6,246 nt of DNA from CAZAQS01 sp964486825 (GCA_964486825.1 CAZAQS010000274.1:1-6246); one strand, 5' to 3'. Numbered from the stretch's first letter, positions 1 through 6,246 are shown. Numbers and translations are program-made. The notes: generated from the sequence alone by a model not told the origin.

Positions 1-407
1 TCACCTGGGCCCAATATCTCCCAGACGAGGAGTTGACGAACTATTACCGGGCAGCGGATGTTTATGCCCTGTCTTCTCGCTATGAACCGTTTGGGATGAC
101 GGCAATCGAGTCCATGGCATGTGGCACTCCAACGATTGTAACCGTACACGGAGGCCTGCACGAGCTGATCGACTATGGCACTCAAGCGTTATTTGCAGAC
201 CCATATTACCCAGAAGAATATGGAACCATGCTGGCCCTTCCATTAAGATACCCAAAGCTGGCAGAAGAGTTATCCAATGAAGGCTCTCGCTTTGCCCGGC
301 GCACTTTCGGATGGACCGGAATAGCCAAACATACCCTATCCATATTTGGACAGTACCAGTCACGGTATGTAGAGTCCGGCATGGAGGTCGAATCCTATGA
401 GATATAG
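1..407 (+). CDS. GT4 glycosyltransferase, sucrose-phosphate-synthase-like, C-terminal part
   Basis: This is the last 134 codons of a gene that begins upstream of the window; the reading frame starts at base 3. The fragment is the C-terminal Rossmann half of a GT-B fold, family GT4 retaining glycosyltransferase. It carries the nucleotide-sugar signature SSRYEPFGMTAIE at about bases 75-110, with the two Glu of the EX7E motif at bases 84-86 and 108-110. This is followed by ACGTPTIVTVHGG, the loop that contacts the donor sugar, and by the ADPYYPEEYG segment. Within GT4 it resembles sucrose-phosphate synthase and the related mannosylfructose-phosphate synthase, which join an NDP-sugar (UDP-glucose or GDP-mannose) to fructose 6-phosphate in the cytoplasm. 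The adjacent sucrose-phosphatase-like gene supports that reading. Donor and acceptor cannot be decided from the C-terminus alone. The stop lies nine bases before the next start, so the two genes are almost certainly co-transcribed. Confidence 0.85.
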   Translation, partial: TWAQYLPDEELTNYYRAADVYALSSRYEPFGMTAIESMACGTPTIVTVHGGLHELIDYGTQALFADPYYPEEYGTMLALPLRYPKLAEELSNEGSRFARRTFGWTGIAKHTLSIFGQYQSRYVESGMEVESYEI

Positions 408-411
408 GGGG
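407..411 (+). promoter_or_regulatory. G-rich ribosome binding site for the HAD/glycosidase gene
   Basis: A run of five G starts at the last base of the preceding stop codon. It lies 5 bases before the ATG at 417, 11 before the in-frame ATG at 423 and 14 before the ATG at 426. It is the only Shine-Dalgarno-like element in the nine-base gap. The spacing makes 417 or 423 the likelier start; the choice does not affect any domain. Confidence 0.5.
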
Positions 412-416
412 TTTGT

Positions 417-2453
417 ATGACTATGATGGCGAATTTCGACAAACGCCGCATGCTGGTAAGCGGTGTGGGGGGAATCCTGAGAGGAAGCAGCCAGGAAAAT
501 CTGCGCCGGCTCCATAAGCGATTGAGACAGGTGCGAGAGTCGCTCATCCTGGTCTATGCGACCGGCAGATATATCTCCGACATCCTTGACGATCTTGACG
601 AGTACAACCTGGAACAACCAGACTATATCATCTCATCCGCCGGGACCGAAATACACCGCCTGCCGGGAGAATACCCGCAGGAGGAATGGTTCCAATATAT
701 CCGCCCAGGGTATAAGCGAGAGGAAATCGCGCAGTTCATTGCCGAACACTTTCAAAACCTAGAGCTCCAGCCTGAGGTCCATCAGACTCCATTAAAGGTC
801 AGCTACTTCCTAAAAGATGCCTCTTCGGAAGTACTGGATACTCTGCAGCGGAGACTATTGGAGGCAGACCTGCCATCTAAAATTGTTTACTCCTCAGATT
901 TGTACCTGGACATTATTCCGGAAAGAGCTGGCACAGGTCCCGCACTCAAGTTCCTGGTCGATTCGCTCGTCCTGATGCCGAACCAGGTATATGTGGCAGG
1001 CAACAGTGGCAATGACACCGGATTATTCCAATACGGATTTCGAGGCATCGTGGTCGCAAACGCCAGCCATGAGCTTAAAGAGGAGGTAGAATTACGGGCC
1101 TATTTCAGCCACCGTTCTTTTGCCGGTGGCTTGCTCGAAGGGCTCGAGCACTATCGCTTTTTCGAAACCGCCCTGCCGAGCCATCCCCGCGATCTGGCAG
1201 GTGAGGCGCTTGAAAGGTCTGTCGACACCCTACGTCGCAATATCACACCGATGGGGTTTTCTGCTGCCAGCCTGGCGGATAACAGGCTCACCCGAGAAGA
1301 CTCGAATTATTTTTCGGTTTGGAGCCGAGATGGGATTATGACCGGTCTCTGGTCATTGAGTCTCAACGATCCTGAGTTAACCGAGTGTTTCCGACGCACT
1401 TTAGAGTTGATGGCCGAACACCAAACCCCGATCGGGCAGATCCCAGCCAACGTGCGCATTCAAACTGGCATCCCTGATTATGGAGGTACAGGGAATATCG
1501 CTTCCATTGATTCAGTGATCTGGTTTGTGATCGGTGCATGTCGCTACGCGGCCTATACCGGTAACCGGAGCTTCCTGGAGGGCATCTATCCCAACCTAAA
1601 ACGGGCTATGTTTTGGCTGCATGCACATGACTCGAACAATTGCGGTCTTTTAGAGATACCGGAATCGTCCGATTGGATGGACCTGTTCCCCCGCTCCTAT
1701 AATGTGTTATACGATGAAGTGCTCTGGTACCTGGCCTGCAAGGATTTCAGTATCGTCAGCACCGTTATGGGAGACGGGCCAGGTGTATACGCGGACCTCA
1801 GCCAGACCATCCGCCGTAAACTGGTCCGGCAGTTCTGGCCTACTTCTCAGAACCTGTCGGACGCGCTGGAGTCCTTCTCGGAAACTCAATTTACCCTTGG
1901 AGACGCCCATTATCTCCTGGCACAGATCAGCCCGTTTGGATTTTCCTGGCGTTGCGATGTCTACGCCAATCTGCTGGCCTGCCTGGCAGGCATCCTGGAC
2001 GAGACCAAGATGGAGCAGGTATTCCGCTTTTTATGGGGCGTGGGTGTAAATTCTCCTTATCCGATCAAATGCTGGTATCCGCCTATACAGTCAGGCGCCA
2101 ACGACTGGAAAGATTATTTCATCACCAATTTCTTGAACCTTCCAGATCACTATCATAACGGAGGTATCTGGCCATTTATTGGGGGATTGTGGGTACGTTT
2201 TCTCTCGCAAATCGGCAGGACCGAACTGGCCTTTGAAGAGCTGAACAACCTGGCCGAATCCTGCCGGCTGGGATATTACGCGGATTGGGAATTCAACGAG
2301 TGGCTGCATGGTCAGACCGGCAGGCCGATGGGTAAAGCGCACCAGGCCTGGAGCGCTGCCAGCTATGTCGCGGCCTGGAAAGCCTTGAACCAGGAAACCA
2401 CACCAGCAGATTTCGAGCCCTTACGGGAGGATATGTTCAGGATGGACGAGTAA
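417..2453 (+). CDS. Fusion of a degenerate sucrose-phosphatase-like HAD domain and an invertase-like (alpha/alpha)6 glycosidase
   Basis: This 678-residue cytoplasmic protein has no signal peptide or membrane segment. Residues about 10-248 align by eye with HAD-IIB sucrose-phosphate phosphatases: YATGR at 47-51 (motif II), the cap-region LKVSY at 126-130, the IIPERAGTG stretch at 166-174 and GNSGNDTGLF at 195-204 (motif IV). The catalytic residues are mostly replaced: the motif I DxD is G16-V-G18, the motif III Lys is T173 and the first motif IV Asp is N196. Phosphatase activity is therefore doubtful. Residues about 260-660 form a glycosidase domain with SRDG at 303-306, IDSVIW at 364-369, HNGGIWP at 580-586, FNEW at 626-629 and QAWSAASY at 643-650. 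This pattern resembles GH100 neutral invertases and amylo-alpha-1,6-glucosidase/GH63-type barrels; D365 and E628 are the likely catalytic acids. Known SPPs have about 250 residues, so the fusion is real extra length. The exact GH family and substrate are not settled. The gene lies in an operon with the GT4 and FGGY kinase genes. Confidence 0.8.
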   Translation: MTMMANFDKRRMLVSGVGGILRGSSQENLRRLHKRLRQVRESLILVYATGRYISDILDDLDEYNLEQPDYIISSAGTEIHRLPGEYPQEEWFQYIRPGYKREEIAQFIAEHFQNLELQPEVHQTPLKVSYFLKDASSEVLDTLQRRLLEADLPSKIVYSSDLYLDIIPERAGTGPALKFLVDSLVLMPNQVYVAGNSGNDTGLFQYGFRGIVVANASHELKEEVELRAYFSHRSFAGGLLEGLEHYRFFETALPSHPRDLAGEALERSVDTLRRNITPMGFSAASLADNRLTREDSNYFSVWSRDGIMTGLWSLSLNDPELTECFRRTLELMAEHQTPIGQIPANVRIQTGIPDYGGTGNIASIDSVIWFVIGACRYAAYTGNRSFLEGIYPNLKRAMFWLHAHDSNNCGLLEIPESSDWMDLFPRSYNVLYDEVLWYLACKDFSIVSTVMGDGPGVYADLSQTIRRKLVRQFWPTSQNLSDALESFSETQFTLGDAHYLLAQISPFGFSWRCDVYANLLACLAGILDETKMEQVFRFLWGVGVNSPYPIKCWYPPIQSGANDWKDYFITNFLNLPDHYHNGGIWPFIGGLWVRFLSQIGRTELAFEELNNLAESCRLGYYADWEFNEWLHGQTGRPMGKAHQAWSAASYVAAWKALNQETTPADFEPLREDMFRMDE

Positions 2454-2507
2454 CTACCGTCCAGGATCTTCAGAGAACTAAAAATAAAAGGAACATTTAG
2501 AGACCAT
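2454..2507 (+). other. Intergenic spacer in the sugar operon
   Basis: These 54 bases separate the HAD/glycosidase gene from the kinase gene. I see no hairpin followed by a T-run and no clear promoter. The A-rich stretch at 2478-2489 and AGGA at 2489-2492 are the only notable elements. Transcriptional read-through from the upstream gene is the simplest reading. Confidence 0.5.
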
Positions 2508-4001
2508 ATGGGCGCTACAGGTGATCTGCTCCTGGGAATTGACTTGGGTACTTCCAGCACCAAAACGGTGATCATGAACCGGGAGGGGAAGGTGTTGGCC
2601 TCTTCTGCACAGGAATACGGCATCGACCACCCCCACCCCGGTTATGCAGAGCAAGATCCTGAAGCCTGGGTTCAGGCTGCTTACAGGACCATTCAGACCG
2701 CTTTGTCCAAAGGCAGCATCCACGCCCGGCAAGTGGTTGGGATCGGAATCTCAGGGCAAATGCATGGCACGGTATGCGTGGACGCCAGTGGAATGCATAT
2801 CCGTCCTGCCATTATCTGGGCAGACCAGCGTAGCGGGACGCAGGTTACAAAAGTCTATGAACAGCTGGGAAAAGAGCGATTGGGAGAATGGACAGCCAAC
2901 CCGCTGGCTACGGGTTTTATGCTGGCAACCTGGCTGTGGTTGGTGGAGAACGAGCCTGCTACCCTCGGGCAGACGCGCTGGTTATGCCTGCCCAAGGATT
3001 ACCTGCGCTATCGCCTGACTGGCAGAACTGGCACGGAACCCAGCGACGCGTCGTCTACCTTGCTGTTCGACACGCTCCATCGCGCCTGGAGTGTAGAACT
3101 CATGGACGCGCTTGGGCTTGACCCATCTTTGCTGCCGGAAATTTATGAATCGGCCAAGGTCGCCGGCGGGCTTAGCCGTGAAGCCGCCAGCCAATGCGGG
3201 TTGTTGCCAGGAACGCCTGTGGTCTACGGAGGCAGCGACCAGGCCTTACAGGCCCTTGGGCATGGGATCGTCCGGACCGGCCTGGTTTCCTGCACTATCG
3301 GGAGCGGGGGAGTGTTGTTGGCTCCCGTAGAAAATCCGGTCTACGATCCTCACCTGCGCATGCACTTGTTCTGCCATGCGCTCCCAGACTTATGGCACCT
3401 GGAAGCCGCGATTCTATCTGCCGGGCTTTCGCTAAAGTGGCTGCGAGACAGCATTTTCCCGCACGAAAGCTATGGATCCCTGGCGGATGCAGCCGCTCAA
3501 GCGCCGCCTGGGGCGGAAGGCCTGTCCTTTCTTCCCCACCTGGCAGGCGAGAGGACGCCGTATATGGATCCGGATGCCAGGGCGGCCTTCACAGGCCTGA
3601 CCCTACGGCACGGCCGACAGCATCTGGCGCGGGCGGTTATGGAAGGCGTCGTGATGGCGCTGAAGCAGGGCCTGGTCCTGATGCAAGAGATGGGCGTCCC
3701 GATCGACCGGATCGTGGCTTCGGGCGGCGGGACACGCCACCCTCTGTGGCTCCAGTTGATGGCAGACATATTCAACCAGCCGGTCTATCTCACCACTGCT
3801 CAAGAGGCTGCTGCCATGGGGGCAGCGATCCTGGCAGGGGCAGGCACTGGGGTCTATTCCAGCGCCCGCCAGGCCAGCCTGGAAATCGGCCGTACTGCTG
3901 AACACGTCATTCACCCGATATCGCAGAACAGCAGGTATTACGAAAAGTCCTACCAGGTCTTCTGCCGGCTTTATCCGGCGCTGAACTCACTTCAAGGCTA
4001 A
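2508..4001 (+). CDS. xylB: FGGY-family carbohydrate kinase, xylulokinase type
   Basis: This 497-residue protein is the usual length for a xylulokinase, which phosphorylates D-xylulose to D-xylulose 5-phosphate with ATP in the cytoplasm. The N-terminal phosphate-binding loop is GIDLGTSSTK at 10-19. ISGQMHG at 81-87 is the xylulokinase-type sugar-binding segment. PAIIWADQRSG lies at 100-110 and LPKDYLRYRLTG at 161-172. GGSDQALQALG at 241-251 carries the probable catalytic base D244. The second ATPase half includes FLPHLAGERTPY at 341-352 and the ASGGGTR loop at 404-410. All expected active-site elements are present. The ATG at 2508 puts the first Asp (D12) at the normal distance from the start; the only upstream purine-rich element, AGGA at 2489-2492, is 15 bases away, which is long. 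The neighbouring genes deal with fructose-containing disaccharides, so another ketose such as fructose is a possible substrate. The gene symbol reflects family membership, not proven specificity. Confidence 0.85.
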   Translation: MGATGDLLLGIDLGTSSTKTVIMNREGKVLASSAQEYGIDHPHPGYAEQDPEAWVQAAYRTIQTALSKGSIHARQVVGIGISGQMHGTVCVDASGMHIRPAIIWADQRSGTQVTKVYEQLGKERLGEWTANPLATGFMLATWLWLVENEPATLGQTRWLCLPKDYLRYRLTGRTGTEPSDASSTLLFDTLHRAWSVELMDALGLDPSLLPEIYESAKVAGGLSREAASQCGLLPGTPVVYGGSDQALQALGHGIVRTGLVSCTIGSGGVLLAPVENPVYDPHLRMHLFCHALPDLWHLEAAILSAGLSLKWLRDSIFPHESYGSLADAAAQAPPGAEGLSFLPHLAGERTPYMDPDARAAFTGLTLRHGRQHLARAVMEGVVMALKQGLVLMQEMGVPIDRIVASGGGTRHPLWLQLMADIFNQPVYLTTAQEAAAMGAAILAGAGTGVYSSARQASLEIGRTAEHVIHPISQNSRYYEKSYQVFCRLYPALNSLQG

Positions 4002-4978
4002 TCCAGCAACCAGGTTACATCCACCTGTACCTCGACGGTCAGGGCGCCCGGCTCGACCGGCACTTCAGCGACATCTGCCATCTCGGCCACTCCCGCGGCT
4101 GGGATCGGGAAGCGGTCCGTCTCAGAAATCGTCCAAACCGCGCCAAGCTGGGCGCCAGCCAGGTCCGCCAGGTGCTCGGCTTTTCGCCGGGCATCATTCA
4201 TAGCGGTTTCCATCGCCAGGTCATGCCATTGTCGAGGATCTGAGAGACCGAAACTAATCGATTCAATCACATTGCCACCTGCCTCAATGGCCGAGTCCAA
4301 TACTTCTCCAATCCTGTTAATCTCACGAACGCGCACCTGAACGATATTGCTGGCGATATATCCCTGGATTTCAGCAGGTTGTTCGGGTGTAGGGCGGTCG
4401 CCGAAACGCGGCATCAATGTGATGCCTTCCGTACGGATATCCTGGTCGGATATGCCGGCGTCCCGCAGCGTCTCCAGCAGGTTGGTCATCAGTTGGTTAT
4501 TCTGCTGCATAGCTTGTGATGCCTCCGTAGCCTCCGTGCGCACACCCAACCTGACCGTGACCTGGTCTGGTGCAGCTGCGATGCTTCCCATGCCTGTAAC
4601 AGAAACTGTCCTGGCAGCACCTGTGATCGGTATGATCTGTATAGGTATGACCGGCGCAGCAACAGTTGGAGATGGGGATGGAGAGGGCGTGGGGGAGGGA
4701 GAAGGGGTGACAGGAGTCGCCGCCGGAGTCTCTGGCGTTGCCGGAAGGGTGGCGGTTGGTGTAGCAGGGGTGATCTCAGGGGTGACAACCGTGGGCTCAG
4801 GGCTTGCCGGAGGTTCTTCCGGAGTAGGGTCCGTGGGCGTTGCAACCGTAACCGTTGGAGTCTGAGGTGTGCCGGTGGGATCCTGGGCCACGGCGCGATT
4901 ACTACCTTTGAACAAGGCTCCTGCCACTATCGCCAGGAAAATAGCGACGATTATCAGGATCTGTGAAAATCTTTTCAT
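3998..4978 (-). CDS. Exported SIMPL (DUF541) domain protein with Thr/Pro/Ser-rich linker
   Basis: This 326-residue protein starts with a basic MKR and a hydrophobic stretch at about 6-23. A plausible signal peptidase site follows AVA at 29-31; otherwise it is a membrane anchor. Residues about 33-108 are a low-complexity Thr/Pro/Ser/Glu linker ending in a tandem of SP and TP pairs. Residues about 122-326 are a SIMPL domain, recognised by RTVSVTGMGSIAAAPDQVTV at 123-142, the central GYIASNIVQVRV at 206-217, the Ala-rich helix with DARRKAEHLADLAG at 262-275 and the C-terminal VEVQVDVTW strand. SIMPL proteins are periplasmic or surface-located; members include E. coli YggE and the oligomer-forming BP26 of Brucella. 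Their biochemical role is poorly defined, with stress protection suggested for YggE. A strong AAGGAG lies eight bases before the ATG. The gene is 46 bases downstream of the AI-2E family gene and may share its transcript. Its stop codon overlaps that of the convergent kinase gene. Confidence 0.88.
   Translation of the reverse strand: MKRFSQILIIVAIFLAIVAGALFKGSNRAVAQDPTGTPQTPTVTVATPTDPTPEEPPASPEPTVVTPEITPATPTATLPATPETPAATPVTPSPSPTPSPSPSPTVAAPVIPIQIIPITGAARTVSVTGMGSIAAAPDQVTVRLGVRTEATEASQAMQQNNQLMTNLLETLRDAGISDQDIRTEGITLMPRFGDRPTPEQPAEIQGYIASNIVQVRVREINRIGEVLDSAIEAGGNVIESISFGLSDPRQWHDLAMETAMNDARRKAEHLADLAGAQLGAVWTISETDRFPIPAAGVAEMADVAEVPVEPGALTVEVQVDVTWLLD
4655..4882 (-). repeat. Thr/Pro/Ser-rich low-complexity coding repeat in the SIMPL gene
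   Basis: The codons for residues about 33-108 of the SIMPL protein are a degenerate repeat of TP, ATP and SP units. The most regular part is the SPSPTPSPSPSPT stretch at residues 93-105. This composition is typical of a flexible, possibly glycosylated spacer that holds an exported domain away from the membrane or across the wall. Its near-repetitive DNA would be prone to length changes by slippage. Confidence 0.8.
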
Positions 4979-4986
4979 TGTGCTTA

Positions 4987-4992
4987 CTCCTT
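4987..4992 (-). promoter_or_regulatory. Shine-Dalgarno site for the SIMPL gene
   Basis: On the minus strand AAGGAG lies eight bases upstream of the ATG at 4978. It is the best ribosome binding site in the window and fixes that start, which also gives an intact signal sequence. No convincing -35/-10 pair is visible in the 46-base gap to the upstream gene. Confidence 0.75.
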
Positions 4993-5024
4993 TCCACTAC
5001 CAGTAAATTTACACCAATAAGAAA

Positions 5025-6161
5025 TTATTCATTTTCATCAGCCGGGCGAGGGGGAGCCCCGGTTTGCCTGCGAACCATGGGCGCAGCCACCTCTCTCACA
5101 AACACACGCAGGGCTGCTGCAATCGGTATCGCCACTAAGGCTCCAAGAATGCCTCCCAGGCTCGCGCCTGCTACAATTGCAACGATCGAAAGCAAGGGAG
5201 AAATCTCCGTTTGTGTCTTCATGATATTCGGCACCAAGACATTGCTTTCCAATTGCTGCACGATAATAAAGAAAATCAAGACGATCAGAGCCTGGGTTGG
5301 AGATTGGAGCAATGCAACGATTATCATTGGGACCGCGGCAATGATCGGCCCGATATAGGGAAGCAATTCGAGAACCCCGGCAATCACACCCAGAACCAAC
5401 GGGAATGGGATTCCTATGATCGACAGGCCAATGGTAGTGACAACACCGATAATGATCGCCGTAATCACTGCTCCGCGGATGAAACCGCCCATGGCTTGAA
5501 ACATGGAATTCAACACATGATCTACCCGAGGCCTCTGATGCTCGGGAAATAGCGACAGGACAAAACGGCGCATACGAGGAGCCTCGATCAGTGTATATAG
5601 CGAGACAAACAGGATCAGGACCAAATCAATAAGGCCAGAGGCCAGGCCCAATGGAACGGCAACAAGCCTGCCTACGACCTGCCCGAGCTGCTCAATCAGG
5701 CGCTCTACTATCGGAACCTCTCCTACCGGTGCATACTGCTCATATAATCGCTCTACCTCGGAGACCAGATCAGGCGCCAGCATAACGATCTCCTGCGCCT
5801 GAGCAACGATGGGAGGGATCACGATCAACCCAATGATCCCAAAGATTACCAGGATACCGAGGTAAACAAGCAGGACTGCCAGGGTGCGTGGCATGCGGCC
5901 TTCAAGCCAACTTACTAGGGGAGCCAGGGCTGCTGCAATCGCTATACCCAAAGCAAGCAGGGCTAGCGTGCGTGCAAATAGCCAAAGCGCTGCCAGGATC
6001 AGGACGGCCGCGACAATGGCAACTGTCACAGCTACTGCAATCCCTCCCCATGGAAGGTTGCGAATAGAGAGGCTTTCAGGAGTAGCACGCTCTCGGACAT
6101 CTCTCTGTTCAGGAAGAGTAGTCTCCTGGTTCTCTTGGGAGGTTGGGTATATTTCAGCCAT
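5025..6161 (-). CDS. AI-2E family transporter (PerM/YdiK-type membrane protein)
   Basis: This 378-residue integral membrane protein has the usual length for the AI-2E transporter family (former UPF0118). A hydrophilic N-terminus of about 35 residues precedes hydrophobic segments near 38-62, 64-82 and 93-118. A soluble, partly helical stretch follows at about 120-170, then further segments near 174-192, 229-250, 253-282, 288-302 and 322-352. Family signatures are PRMRRFVLSLFPEHQR at 195-210, the ELLPYIGP motif at 265-272 and QQLESNVLVPNIM at 302-314. Members are exporters or channels of uncertain substrate: E. coli TqsA affects autoinducer-2 export, and some relatives act as Na+/H+ antiporters. 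Autoinducer transport should not be assumed here. The start at 6161 has only a weak AGG seven bases upstream (6169-6171) and may overlap the end of another gene by eight bases. The first 35 residues are not conserved-looking, so a later start cannot be excluded. Confidence 0.9.
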   Translation of the reverse strand: MAEIYPTSQENQETTLPEQRDVRERATPESLSIRNLPWGGIAVAVTVAIVAAVLILAALWLFARTLALLALGIAIAAALAPLVSWLEGRMPRTLAVLLVYLGILVIFGIIGLIVIPPIVAQAQEIVMLAPDLVSEVERLYEQYAPVGEVPIVERLIEQLGQVVGRLVAVPLGLASGLIDLVLILFVSLYTLIEAPRMRRFVLSLFPEHQRPRVDHVLNSMFQAMGGFIRGAVITAIIIGVVTTIGLSIIGIPFPLVLGVIAGVLELLPYIGPIIAAVPMIIVALLQSPTQALIVLIFFIIVQQLESNVLVPNIMKTQTEISPLLSIVAIVAGASLGGILGALVAIPIAAALRVFVREVAAPMVRRQTGAPPRPADENE

Positions 6162-6246
6162 GCAGTTGCCTGATGTTGAGCCTCATGCCATCCCTTAATC
6201 CATAATCCGGCTCGGCCAGCAACCCATCGATATAGTAAACCACACC
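6154..6246 (-). CDS. Possible C-terminal tail of an unidentified upstream gene
   Basis: On the minus strand one frame is open from the window edge to a TGA at 6154-6156 and encodes about 30 residues. It includes VVYYIDGLLAEPDYGLRD and then GMRLNIRQLHG. The mix of charged and hydrophobic residues reads more like protein than the other open frames here. Its end would overlap the AI-2E family start by eight bases, in keeping with tight operon packing. I do not recognise the family, and the piece is too short to name. One other minus-strand frame is also open, so this may be non-coding. Confidence 0.4.
   Translation of the reverse strand, partial: GVVYYIDGLLAEPDYGLRDGMRLNIRQLHG

Noticed and set aside
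1..363. Minus-strand open frame opposite the glycosyltransferase
   Set aside because: The plus-strand frame carries the conserved GT4 EX7E motif, and the minus-strand product shows no recognisable domain.
462..470. Sequencing error as the reason for the lost motif I aspartates
   Set aside because: The frame is intact and the motif III and motif IV catalytic positions are altered too, so several independent base errors confined to active-site codons would be needed. It cannot be wholly excluded without a second sequence.
588..602. DLDE within the HAD domain (residues 59-62) as a possible replacement for the missing DxD motif
   Set aside because: It follows the motif II YATGR in the next helix, not the first beta strand, so it is not in the position of the HAD nucleophile.
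3194..3901. Plus-strand Arg/Pro/Gly-rich open frame of 235 codons
   Set aside because: It lies wholly inside the well-supported kinase gene in another frame; its composition is typical of an out-of-frame reading of GC-rich coding DNA.
4347..4865. Plus-strand open frame rich in Gly and Val
   Set aside because: It is the antisense of the Thr/Pro/Ser linker and SIMPL domain codons. The composition is the direct complement of the repeat, and there is no independent domain or ribosome site.
4979..5024. Promoter for the SIMPL gene in the 46-base gap (TAAATT-like -10)
   Set aside because: No acceptable -35 lies at the right spacing, and the gap is short enough for read-through from the AI-2E gene.
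5025..6161. Calling the membrane protein an autoinducer-2 exporter
   Set aside because: The family name is historical; members have differing or unknown substrates, and no quorum-sensing gene is visible nearby.

Overview
The window is gene-dense (roughly 54% GC by eye) and looks like a bacterial chromosome. It has short intergenic gaps, overlapping gene ends, and no mobile element, RNA gene or CRISPR array that I can see. The protein styles suggest a Chloroflexota (Anaerolineae-like) organism: a sucrose-phosphate-synthase-like GT4 enzyme next to a large HAD/glycosidase fusion, and an exported SIMPL protein with a long Thr/Pro/Ser linker. This is an inference from protein style, not from a marker gene.

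Left half, plus strand (1-4001): an apparent three-gene carbohydrate operon. It opens with the 3' end of a GT4 glycosyltransferase of the sucrose-phosphate/mannosylfructose-phosphate synthase type. Nine bases later comes a 678-residue fusion of a sucrose-phosphate-phosphatase-like HAD domain and an (alpha/alpha)6-barrel, invertase-like glycosidase domain. After a 54-base gap comes an intact FGGY kinase of the xylulokinase type. Together they look like a module for making and/or turning over a fructose-containing disaccharide or its phosphate: a synthase, a phosphatase-derived domain joined to a glycosidase, and a ketose kinase.

The main observation is that the HAD domain keeps the overall sucrose-phosphatase sequence pattern but has lost the residues that do chemistry. 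The motif I DxD is GxG, the motif III Lys is Thr, and the first motif IV Asp is Asn. It is probably a pseudo-phosphatase, perhaps a sugar-phosphate sensor or docking domain, fused to a glycosidase that does appear to have its catalytic acids. If so, the operon makes a phosphorylated disaccharide without an obvious active phosphatase of its own in this window.

Right half, minus strand (3998-6246): a convergent unit whose last gene overlaps the kinase gene by four bases at the stop codons. Reading in the direction of transcription, it has a possible C-terminal tail of an unidentified gene at the window edge, then an AI-2E family (PerM/YdiK-type) membrane protein, then an exported SIMPL/DUF541 protein. 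These look like envelope functions unrelated to the sugar operon. No gap exceeds 100 bases, so there is no unexplained non-coding stretch.
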